Assembly (NCBI GenBank): GCA_905221605.1
Contig: CAJNDS010001624.1
Coordinates: forward strand, 455,501 to 519,500
Origin: Symbiodinium natans
Taxonomy: Eukaryota > Sar > Dinophyceae > Suessiales > Symbiodiniaceae
Length of the DNA: 64,000 nucleotides
Direction: 5' to 3'
Shown here: in pieces, positions 39,951-48,360 of the stretch
Numbering within the stretch: the first letter of the stretch is position 1
Layout: each line of letters starts with the position of its first letter
Translations under genes and position numbers: made by a program
The notes under the pieces: generated by a model
What the model was told of the DNA's origin: nothing
Seen by the model: only the letters and a program-made list of their open reading frames with translations
Database searches by the model: none

Positions 39951-40225
39951 TTGTGCATCCACAAGTGCCTTCATGCCGAGTTGGCACGGCCTCCGAGCTC
40001 GGCTCCTCATTTGGCCACTGCTTTGCCTGCAGCGGCAGCGAAGGCGACTCAAGCCCCTCCATGGCACTCTCCGGCCCCGTTGCCAGGCCCCCCGCCCTAT
40101 CCTTGGTTCCCTCCCTTGCCACCAGGGCACCCGGCATTCCACATGCCCGCTTTTTTGGGAAGTCCAGAGCAGCCAGCTGCAGTGCCGAAAAGGCAAGCAG
40201 AGCCTATGCTGGAGGAGGAGCAGAC
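39951..40225 (+). CDS. Pro/Ala-rich exon of transposon ORF2a
   Basis: Plus frame containing HLATALPAAAAKATQAPPWH and GPPPYPWFPPLPPGHPAFHM, ending PMLEEEQT. The next coding segment is in a different frame, so an intron of roughly 170 bp is inferred (TGTGTGTATC region to about 40,395). Start is approximate (CTAG| at 39,950). Confidence 0.5.
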
Positions 40226-40394
40226 AGCCTTGTGTGTATCTTTGTCTCATGTTGCATGTGTTGTTTTTGTGTTGCGAAGAGAAAAGAGAAAGGCTTCAAG
40301 AGTTTGTGCTTTCGACGAAGAAGAGAGTTTACTTTCGGCTTTTGTTTTTGGATAAATACGGGGTGGACCTTTTTACATGTGCTCTATATAAGGA

Positions 40395-40788
40395 TCCCTA
40401 CCTGCTTGTGGATGAAGGCGACATGGAGGGCGAGGAGGTCGACGATCAGCTCCTTGCAGAGCAGCTGGGCCAGGCTATGGCGGCGAACCCTCTCCCGGAG
40501 CCTCTCCCTGCACAGGAGGCAGAGGGCGAGAAGGAGGAGGGCAATGAGGAGGAGGACAATGAGGAGGAGGACGAGGAGGAGGAGGACGACAACAAGGAGG
40601 AGGAAGAGCAGGAGGTGAGAGCAAGTCGCGAGAGGAAGAAGAAGAAGTCGAGAAGGTCACCCTCGCGATCTCGATCCAGATCCCGGCGAAGGAGGAGGCG
40701 ATCATCGAAGAGGCGATCTTCGAGCTCCTCAAGTCGTGGCATCCTGCTGAGGCTCGGCCGTGATGGCAAGCTCAAAAGAGCCAGATAA
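40395..40788 (+). CDS. Acidic plus SR-rich exon of transposon ORF2a
   Basis: Contains GEEVDDQLLAEQLGQAMAAN, then a Glu/Asp run (EEEDEEEEDDNKEEEEQE), then RSPSRSRSRSRRRRRRSSKR, and a stop at 40,786. Arg-Ser repeats of this kind are typical of splicing factors and nuclear-speckle proteins, suggesting an RNA-associated or nuclear role (inference). The 5' splice boundary is approximate, and it is unclear whether this joins the gene starting at 42,436. Confidence 0.55.
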
Positions 40789-41072
40789 GCCTTTTCGTGG
40801 TCGTTCGACTAATTAATTTTCGCAGTTTCTCTTACTGCGACGAGCCGAGGCAGATGCCTTGTGTGATAAGAGCCACCGAACACCCGAGGCTGAGAGAGAA
40901 AAAGAATCGTCAGACAGGGCAGAGAGGGTTTTTTAATACTAAATCCTTAAACCACACCAAGCAAACCTCAAACCCGGAACCTCTGAAACTCTTAACCCCT
41001 GAATGCTGCCCTAAATCCAACAACCTCCTAAACTCCTTTACACTTAACTCCTGATCCACCCAAAACTCAAAC
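40789..41072. other. Spacer before the telomere-like hairpin
   Basis: No gene seen. Confidence 0.4.
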
Positions 41073-41410
41073 CCCGTTTAGGGTTTAGGGTTTAGGGTTT
41101 ATATAGGGTTTATAGGGTTTAGGATTTATAGGGTTTAGGGTTTAGGGTTTATAGGGTTTAGGGTTTACAGGGTTTAGGGTTTATAGGGTTTAGGGTTTAG
41201 GGTTTAGGGTTTAGGGTTTACAGGGTTTAGAGGGTTTAGAGGGTTTATAGGGTTAAACCCTAAACCCTAAACCCAAAACCCTGAGCCCTAAACCCTAAAC
41301 CCTAAACCCCCTATACCCCCCTAAACCCCCTAAACCCCCTAAACCCCCTAAACCCCCTAAACCCCCTAAACCCTAAACTCTAAACCCTCTAAACCCTATC
41401 AACCCTATCA
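41073..41410. repeat. Telomere-like palindrome
   Basis: TTTAGGG-sense units (41,073-41,250, including GGGTTTATA and GGGTTTACA variants) turn without a spacer into CCCTAAA-sense units (41,253-41,410) at TAGGGTTAAACCCTAAAC. Further opposed patches continue to 41,660. Confidence 0.95.
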
Positions 41411-42017
41411 ACACTAGGGTTCAGGGTTTAGGGTTTAGGAGGAAACCCCCTATACCCAAAACCCCATAAACCCTCAACACACTGAACCCATTCCAGCTTA
41501 CATGTGAGGTTACATTTGAATCAAGCATTGTGCACAGTTTACGTGTGAGGTTCATTCTGAACCAAGCGATGCCGGAAAAGTTTAGGGTCTAGGGTTTAAG
41601 GTTTAGGGTTTATAGGGTTTAGGGTTTAGGGTTTAGGGTTTAGGGTTTAGGAAACCCCAAACCCAAAGCACCAGAAACCCTGAACATTCTAAAGCAATTG
41701 CAGTTTACATGCGAGGTTACATTTGCAGCAAGCATCGTCTACATGTCACTTCCACAGTTTACGTGTGAGAGAACCACGAGCTTTCTTCACATGCTAGTGT
41801 ATATAGGAAACATTCTCACAGGTGTGTAGTCGTGTTCGGGCACCCCGAACCCTCAACCCCCAAGTGAATCCGAAAGCCCAACCGAACCCTTATATAGTTC
41901 TATGTAGGCCCGTTGGCTCTCCATTTTTGCAAACCAACCAATGTTTTTGATTGTTTCTGAGATTTTTTGGGTGTTTCTTGGTTGTTTTTTCTTGTTTTTT
42001 TAAGAGTTGTTTAAAAA

Positions 42018-42230
42018 TTTTTGGCTTGCTTTTTACAAAATCCCGATGCAGTTTCGATGCTGTTTCGATGCTGTTTTAAAAACTGCATCGAAACTGCATC
42101 GAAATCGATGCAGTTTTAAGGAAAACTGCATCGAAACTGCATCGGTTTTTAAAACAGCATCGAAACGGCATCGAAACGGCATCGAAACTGCATCGGGATT
42201 TTGTGAAAAGCAAGCCAAAATTTTTAGAAA
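42018..42230. mobile_element. Fold-back element with GATGCAGTTTC repeats
   Basis: TTTTTGGCTTGCTTTTTACA ... GCAAGCCAAAA flank inverted clusters of CGATGCAGTTTCGATGCTG. The repeat motif also occurs as TGATGCAGTTTTGATGCTG at 47,937-47,975 near the transposon's right end. Confidence 0.8.
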
Positions 42231-42435
42231 ATCTCTGGAAAAAAACAAGAAACCGGACACAGTGCCTGCAGCGATTTCTGCTTTTCCTGTTGCCGGGCCG
42301 AGACCGGAACGACATCATGTCCAGCCAGGCACACCTTTGCAAGCCCTAAACCCAAACCCCCAAGCCCGAAACCATTCAAGTGTAAGTTTTTGAAAACTGT
42401 TCGGGTTGTATATTGTTTTGTGCTTTGCAACACAG

Positions 42436-43047
42436 GCTGCCGAAGTTGAGGAGGACGTGGCCCAAGCTCCTGTGGAGGAAGACGACGAGCCCCAGGTGAT
42501 GAAAAAACCTTCGGCCAAGGTTCCCTCGCAGGCCAAGGCAAAAGCCAAGGCCAAGGCAAAGGCCAAGGCCAAGGCCTCGGCCAAGGCCTCGGCCAAGGCG
42601 AAAGCCAAAGCCAAGGCCAAGGCAAAGGCCCCGACCAAGATGAAGGCGAAGGCCCAAAAAAAAACGAAGGCAGCCTGTGCAATGGCCAAGGCCTTGGCCT
42701 TGGCCAAAGCAAAGGCAGAGGAAGAGCAGAATGTCCAGGAAGAACAGGCCGAAGAGGAGCACCCTCGCTCGCACGATGCTTGCATCGACCCGGCTACTCT
42801 GCAGGTCGCCTCGACAGAAGATGCTGGCGAGAAGACCAAGAACAGGAGTAAGAACCAAAAGTTTCTCAAGCTTCTCCGTTCCGGTGGCTTGCCGGAATGG
42901 CTCGAGGATGAGTGGAACCGGTTGTCAAAGATGAAGGTGGGGCGACTCGAGGCGCAGCGCCAGCTGGTCAACCAAGCCATGGACAAGGATGCATCCTCCG
43001 GAAAACTCGTGGTCTCTCTGGAGAAACCATTCTTCAAGCAGCTACAG
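42436..43047 (+). CDS. Transposon ORF2b exon 1, Ala-Lys-rich (204 codons)
   Basis: Acceptor TTGCAACACAG; donor CTACAG|GTGCTC. Phase 0 at both ends. Begins AAEVEEDVAQAPVEEDDEPQ, then a (AKAK)n tract of about 60 residues resembling the tails of H1-like or HU-like DNA-binding proteins, then an acidic stretch and a globular part (KLLRSGGLPEWLEDEWNRLS). Upstream exons probably exist. Confidence 0.7.
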
Positions 43048-43139
43048 GTGCTCGTTTCACCTTCTGAGAGAAGACTATAGTTTTATACAGAGCCCTAAAT
43101 CCTAAACCGGTAACGGCAACCTTAACCCTATATGTAAAC

Positions 43140-43370
43140 CCTTGTACTTTATGTTTAAATATAAACATAAATAATTACATAAATAAATATATAAATATAA
43201 ATAAATAAATATATATATATATATATATACATTCATATTTATTTATTTATGTACTAATGCAAAAATATAAAAAAAGAAAAATATAAATCTATTCATATAA
43301 ATATAGATACAAAACTAGATATATAAAAGTATATATATATATAGATATGTATAAAGGTATATGACAGATA
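43140..43370. repeat. AT-rich microsatellite in intron
   Basis: ATAAATAAATATA and (AT)n within the GT-AG intron 43,048-43,464. Confidence 0.85.
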
Positions 43371-43464
43371 TACTCAGATAATCCAGAAATGTAATATCCC
43401 ACAAGTAAATCCTAGACTCTGTGCAACCCTATGTTTCAACTTGTCTCGTGCTCTCTACACACAG

Positions 43465-43995
43465 GAGAACTTTACCCAGACTGCCAGCAAGTCCGCCCAG
43501 AAGGCACTTCCGAGGGTGCTCCTCATGGGTAAGTTCAACCTTACCCAGGAGATGTTCGACCAAGCTATTGAGGACGGCGATATCATAGAGAGCACGAACA
43601 TCAAGGGCAAGAGGGTTTACTCCTGGACCATGGAAGAGCACGTGGTGAAGAGAGGCAAGCACAGCAAGTTCAGTGAGGAGAAAAGCAAGCAAGGAACAAG
43701 CCGAGACGAGAAGTACATGGACAATCTCTCCAAAAACTGGAGGGTGGGCCTTTTCGAAGCCTCCTCGGGCTCGAGTGGCTCGGCAAGCAAGCCTTCCACT
43801 TTGGCAATCAAAGATGTTGCCCCCGACGAGAGAGCATTGACGAAGAAGCAGTGGCAAGATGCCAAGGCACAGCTTGCATCTATGATGTCAGCTTTCGACC
43901 GGCTTGTGCAGAATGGCAAGAAGCTGATCAACCAGATGGGGTCTGAGATGAAGGCAGATCCACTGTACCTGCAGCTGCTCTTTGCCTGCTCTCAT
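43465..43995 (+). CDS. Transposon ORF2b exon 2 (177 codons)
   Basis: Acceptor CTCTACACACAG, joined in phase 0. Contains LPRVLLMGKFNLTQEMFDQA, VYSWTMEEHVVKRGKHSKF and TKKQWQDAKAQLASMMSAFD. The donor is most likely CAT|GTAAAA, phase 0. The donor sits in a TCATGTAAAAAGTTAC motif that is repeated 24 bp downstream and resembles the 44-bp subterminal repeats. Function unknown. Confidence 0.65.
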
Positions 43996-44368
43996 GTAAA
44001 AAGTTACCAATGTCTGCTCATGTAAAAAGTTACCAATGTGGACTTGTGAGTGTGTCTACACCCTAAACTCATAAACCCTACATATAAACCCTAAACCCTA
44101 AACCCGTTTGTAGATATAGATTTTTTTGGTAGGGTAAAGGGTGAGTGCTTCAGGGTCTGGGGTTTGGGGTATAAAGGGTTCAGAGTGTCTGCCCTTTGGG
44201 TCTTGTATAATTCGTGCTTGAGGAAGCAAGTCGTGCAGAAGGCCTCTGGTCACAAATGCAGCTTGGAGCATGTGTGGAGCTGGCAGGACACCCTATATAT
44301 CCAACCTTTTTAGAACCCTGTAAATTGTACACATGTGACTGCATAGGAAAAGATTTACAAAGCGATAG

Positions 44369-44371
<3 letters not shown>

Positions 44372-44405
<34 letters not shown>

Positions 44406-44406
44406 G
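44372..44406 (+). promoter_or_regulatory. (CT)n polypyrimidine tract and 3' splice site
   Basis: About 16 CT dinucleotides run straight into CTCCAG|GAG, an unusually strong polypyrimidine tract for the next exon. Confidence 0.7.
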
Positions 44407-44548
44407 GAGATGCCGGATGGATCCGAACTCATCCTCAAGACCTACAAGCAGCTCATCGATCAAGCTAGCCAGGATGCCGAAAGCTTGGAGGAGCAGGTTG
44501 CAGCCGGCAGGGCGCAATTGACAGTGAGGGCTGCACGAAAAGCTGGCA
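44407..44548 (+). CDS. Transposon ORF2b exon 3
   Basis: Phase 0 in, phase 1 out. Contains ELILKTYKQLIDQASQDAES and VAAGRAQLTVRAARKAG, coiled-coil-like. Donor GGCA|GTAAGT is a perfect consensus. Confidence 0.7.
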
Positions 44549-44763
44549 GTAAGTAGCCACAGCAAAAAAGTAGCTCTCCACAGCCATCGGGCCAGTTTTG
44601 GGCGAACTTTCGAAGCAGACGGGCAAGCTCTAGATATAGTGCATCCTGTGTACAAACACCATCTCTTGTCACAAGGTGCATATATACTTTTGGGTCGATG
44701 AAAGAGAGCAGAACGTCCGACACACATTGTTTTCCACAGAGCAGGATATCTCCAGTTCGGGAG

Positions 44764-44803
44764 GTTTTGACATTTTGACTGCAGATCTGCGGGCACTCGC
44801 AAA
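44764..44803 (+). CDS. Transposon ORF2b exon 4
   Basis: Accepts phase 1 after TTCGGGAG and reads SFDILTADLRALA, leaving phase 2 at a GC-type donor AAA|GCAAAA. A GT alternative 18 bp later is possible. Confidence 0.5.
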
Positions 44804-44933
44804 GCAAAAATCGGAAGTATTGCTCGTCGTCCTTTGGTGGTGGCTGCCTTTACTTTTGTCGTCAGCTGCTTCTATGTTTTACTGTTGTCTATACCTTTGT
44901 CGGCAGCTGCTGGCTTCCAGACTTTACTTGCAG

Positions 44934-44991
44934 AGTTTACGATCGTGCAGTGGGTCCAGCTGAACAAACTATAGCACCCTATAAGGTTTAA
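44934..44991 (+). CDS. Transposon ORF2b last exon
   Basis: Acceptor TTTACTTGCAG; in the phase set by exon 4 it reads VYDRAVGPAEQTIAPYKV and stops (TAA). Together the five exons give about 460 residues ending without a membrane segment. Confidence 0.5.
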
Positions 44992-45231
44992 TGTTTAGGA
45001 TGCAGCTGTACAAAAATAGCACCCTACATAGGGTTAGGTTTGGGATGCAAAACAAGTTTCGGGTTAATATAGGGTTAACAGGGTTTAGCCCAAAACCCTA
45101 AACCCTAAACCCTAAACCCCGTTGCACAGACCCTAATACACTTCGCCCTAAACCTTTTATAAACCCTTTTGTTAACCCTTAACCCTTTCTTGTGTCGTGT
45201 CGCCAGCCACACGTCCAAATCGGTCGCAGTC

Positions 45232-46055
45232 ATGGAAGAAGCTGGGCCTGCTATGAAAAGAAGACGGGGTCAGCAACAGCGACTGCAGCATGCCTCAGCT
45301 GCTATGGAAGCAGAATCGGCTTTGGAAAGCTTGCTGATGGAATCTTTCGCCTCAGGAGCTATATCAGGTGCGTTTTGTCATGCAGTGATCAAAGCAGCTG
45401 TGCAGGACATTACAGAAGCAAGGGACAATGGTTCCACTTTCCCCCTGATGGAGAAGCTCGCTCATATTGTGCATTCGAAGAATTTCAACCAGGCCTTGGA
45501 GGTCGCCCTCAAAAACAAAGCTGAGCTCATGGCCCCGATGGAAGTAAGCATTCCCCTGCAGGGTGCTCCAGACAATGAACCATCGTGCCGGATCATGCTT
45601 CCCCATGAGATGTTGCATGGAATGTACACTAGTTCCTCTGGTTGGCAGAAGTCTATTTTGCCCAACCCCGACCACCTTGCAAGGTTTTGGTCCACCTTTA
45701 AGGGCCACCCTTGCATGCAAGGGCACGATGTTCTGAAGCGCCCCGGCTTTGAACAGTGTGCCATCCCCCTCTGTCTTCACGGGGATGAGGTGCCCGTGGT
45801 TGGAGTAGGAAAAATTTGGTGCCACAGTGTGTTGCAGTTTAGCTTCAACAGTTTGATGGCGACGGCGGCTGGGAGATCGGCAGAGGATTGTCAAATCTTC
45901 ATCTGGGGCATCTTTGAGAAGTATGTCTTGCCGGAAACTGCCAGCCTTTTTTGGACTCTTGAAGTGGAGCTTCGACATTTGCTACTCCGGTCGATGGCCG
46001 AGCAGGGATTGGAGGGGGGTCAAGTGCCATGGCTCCTTACCTTAGAGATGCAGAT
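45232..46055 (+). CDS. DDE transposase, N-terminal exon
   Basis: Starts at MEEAGPAMKRRRGQQQRLQ, whose KRRR is a likely nuclear-localisation signal. A pyrimidine-rich TTCTTGTGTCGTGTCGCCAG lies 25 bp upstream and could accept a spliced leader. Residues ~180-195 read LHGDEVPVVGVGKIWCHSVL, which I take as the first catalytic Asp region, followed by FSFNSLMATAAGRSAEDC. The exon ends LLTLEMQM. Transposases of the CMC group cut at TIRs through a DD(E/D) triad. Identification rests on motif order across both exons. Confidence 0.65.
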
Positions 46056-46081
46056 GAGACCCAACACCCTAAACCCTATAG

Positions 46082-46116
<35 letters not shown>

Positions 46117-46220
46117 CCTAGACACCAAAGCTATTTTTTATCGCAAGAGACGAGGTATGCTATACGGTATAAAACAGCCCCAAACCCTTTTGACACCAAA
46201 CCATTTTTATCGCAGACGAG
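46056..46220 (+). other. 165-bp intron in the transposase gene, GA-AG type
   Basis: GAGACCCAACACCCTAAACC ... CGCAGACGAG. It carries a CCCTAAACCC unit, an (AT)n tract and a duplicated ~45-bp segment (GACACCAAA-CATTTTTTATCGC-GACGAGGTATGCT). Because 165 is divisible by three and no stop occurs, the open frame reads through it. The GA-AG choice keeps the frame; other boundaries within the CAGA-GAG direct repeat are possible. Confidence 0.55.
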
Positions 46221-47236
46221 GTATGCTCCCGGTACCCCTGAGGCTCGTCGTGCTGGATCCCAGCTCTGTGCCGGGTACTTCGGGGTCCTACTCCAGCTGA
46301 ATGGGGATTTAGACTATTTCGCGAAGTGGTTGGAAACCCCTCGCTGGTCAAGTCATGCAAAGCCCTGCAGCCTCTGCAGGGCAACTTTTCGTGGCGAGCT
46401 CTCTTGGCTTGACAATCGCCCTTCGTCGCCTTGGCAGGACCTGCCTTACCACAGCAAATTGGAGGAGCCACTGGTCACCAACCAATCCAATCTTCAGGCT
46501 GCCTGGAATGAGTGGACTTTCCTGCAGCATGGACCTGATGCACAATCTTTACCTCGGCTGGCTACAATACTTCTATGGAAGTACCGTCACAATCATCATC
46601 GAAGATTGTCTCCCGAACTCGCCTTTGCAGAACCTTGCATATGTTTCCGCTTTCATCAAGGACTACCAGAAGAATCAAAAGAGAAAGTTCAAACAACGAT
46701 TGCACAAATTGACGATGGTCCAGCCAAAGAAGGGGTATCCGAAAATGCGAGGCCGAGCAGCCGACATGCAGAGCTTGCACGATGCACTCCTTGCCCTTTT
46801 CACCGAGGAGATGGACGAGACGAACACACAGCACAGACGAATTCGTTTGTTCCTTGAACTCAACAAGCAGGTGCAAGATTCGTTGGATGAGTTCTCGCCC
46901 ACTTTTGGGTTCATGGCCGTTCCGGAAGAAGAGGCCTCGGCGATTTTTAGGAAAGGCCTCACCATGGCTCAGCTTCATGTGATGTTGTTCGAGCACTTCA
47001 AGAGCGAGGAGAGGAAGATCTTCAATCTGACTCCCAAAACCCATTTTGTCCTGCACAGTCTTTGGTTGTCCCGATATATTCACCCGGCCATGTTGTGGTG
47101 CTATAAGGGTGAAGCCACAATGCACCGATTGCAGGTGCTCTGGAAGTCCTGCTTGCCGGGGTGCAAGCATTGGCAAGTAGGGATGAGAGCAGCTCTAAAG
47201 GAGCGGTACCTGCTTTGGCTCAAGGGCAAGGTGTGA
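46221..47236 (+). pseudogene. DDE transposase, C-terminal part with a frameshift
   Basis: First part: GTPEARRAGSQLCAGYFGVL, LDYFAKWLE and KPCSLCRATFRGELSWLD, where CSLC is the CxxC seen in CMC transposases. Between about 46,440 and 46,490 the reading frame moves by one base and continues PIFRLPGMSGLSCSMDLMHN-LYLGW; D-x-M-H-x-x-x-L-G is the second catalytic Asp region of Tnp2-type transposases. Later: FNLTPKTHFVLHSL and CYKGEATMHRLQVLW, where the Glu is a candidate third catalytic residue. Stop at 47,234. The frameshift could be mutation, assembly error or a cryptic tiny intron. Confidence 0.65.
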
Positions 47237-47309
47237 ATCTGCCACCACAACTCGCACGACGAAAATCATCTTGCCTCTCAACAGTAAAGCTTGCATGCAT
47301 CGTGTTTCC

Positions 47310-47750
47310 TTGTGAGGTCTCATGTAAAAGGTTACTCTTGAGTAAAGTTTCCTTATGTGCTCTCATGTAAAAGCTTTGCTTTTGAGTAAAGTTTCCTTGT
47401 GAGCTCTCATGTAAAGGGTTTAGTTTTGAGTAAAGTTTCCGTGTGAGCTCTCATGTAAAAGCTTTGCTTTTGAGTAAATTTTCCTTGTGAGCTCTCATGT
47501 AAAAGGTTTAGTTTTGAGTAAAGTTTCCGTGTGAGCTCTCATGTAAAAGCTTTGCTTTTGAGTAAAGTTTCCTTGTGAGCTCTCATGTAAAAGGTTTACT
47601 TTTGAGTAAAGTTTCCGTGTGAGCTCTCATGTACAAGGTTTACTTTTGAGTCAAGTTTCCTTGTGAGCTCTCATGTAGAAAGTAGAAGGACGTCTTGGGT
47701 GACGTTTCCTTGTGACCTCCCATGTAAAAGGTTTACTCTTGAGTTTCAGG
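47310..47750 (+). repeat. 44-bp subterminal tandem repeat
   Basis: About ten units with core CTCATGTAAAAG-TTTGCTTTTGAGTAAAG-TTTCCTTGTGAG. Position and copy number suit transposase-binding subterminal repeats. Confidence 0.9.
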
Positions 47751-47984
47751 ACTCGCTGTACAGCTTACTTCCGTCGTACAGTGTCTCATGAGCTAGGCCA
47801 AGTTTTTTTGGGATTCATTTTTTGTTACATGTTGTCAATAGTTGTGTGCTGTTTTTTTTTGTGCTCTTGTTGATGTGTTTTTGCACACTTTTATACGTTT
47901 TAATGATGTGTTTTTGCTTTCATCGGTTTTTTGGGTGATGCAGTTTTGATGCTGTTTTGATGCCGTTTTGATGCTTTTTTCTGG

Positions 47985-48064
47985 TTTTGGCAAAATTTAC
48001 ATTTACTCGAAAATTTACTTTTTTTCAAGTAAAATTTTCGATTAGTGTAAATTTGCCCAAAATG
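47985..48064 (+). repeat. Right subterminal AT-rich repeats
   Basis: AAATTTACATTTACTCG, AAAATTTACTTTTTTTCAAG and related motifs mirror the left end. Confidence 0.7.
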
Positions 48065-48092
48065 TAAATTTACTTGATTTGCAGGGTTGGGG
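48065..48092 (-). repeat. Right 28-bp terminal inverted repeat
   Basis: Ends TTTGCAGGGTTGGGG; exact reverse complement of 36328-36355. Confidence 0.95.
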
Positions 48093-48099
48093 GAGCGAG

Positions 48100-48300
48100 G
48101 AGGCTGAGGGATACGCGGCAAGCTTGTTGCGAGGAATGCTGCGGAACATTGCGTTTCTGCGCGAACATTGTAAAGCAGAAGCTCTGTTCCGAAGCTGTAC
48201 AAATATTGCACCCGTGTACGGCAGAGGTGTCCCTCTGTCGCCGGCCGAATTTTCGCAAGACAGCGTCCATTCGGCCGCGCGCAGTGAGAGCCTAGACTAC
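48100..48300 (-). pseudogene. Partial copy of the unnamed minus-strand gene family
   Basis: Minus frame contains MDAVLRKFGRRQRDTSAVHG, clearly related to MDAVLRNFRLQETDTSA in the next copy. Cut off at the left by the transposon end. Confidence 0.5.
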
Positions 48301-48360
48301 GCGAGGCAGCTCGCCGTCCTCAACGCAACTTCACAAGCAAAAGCCTTGGGTCGCCGCACA

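Larger units (their letters stand above)
36328..48092 (+). mobile_element. 11.8-kb TIR transposon, CMC (CACTA/EnSpm)-like
   Basis: Bounded by a perfect 28-bp terminal inverted repeat whose outer end reads CCCCAACCCTGCA. The dinucleotide GA directly outside each end could be a 2-bp target duplication, but two bases match by chance one time in sixteen. Both ends have AT-rich subterminal zones full of AAATTTACTT and AAGTAAATTT. Inside, all on the plus strand, are a Lys-rich protein gene, a Pro/acidic/SR-rich coding region, a five-exon Ala-Lys-rich gene, a DDE transposase with a CxxC insertion, and a 44-bp subterminal tandem repeat. The TIR does not start with CACTA, so membership of CMC rests on the transposase motifs. 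The transposase frameshift suggests this copy may no longer be autonomous. Confidence 0.85.

Noticed and set aside
42007..42393. 128-codon open frame over the fold-back element
   Set aside because: The peptide consists of translated GATGCAGTTTC repeats.
45364..45978. 204-codon minus frame
   Set aside because: Antisense shadow of the transposase exon, without motifs of its own.
47310..47750. Tandem repeat as a CRISPR-like array
   Set aside because: Units are contiguous and diverge throughout; there are no unique spacers, and the context is a eukaryotic transposon.
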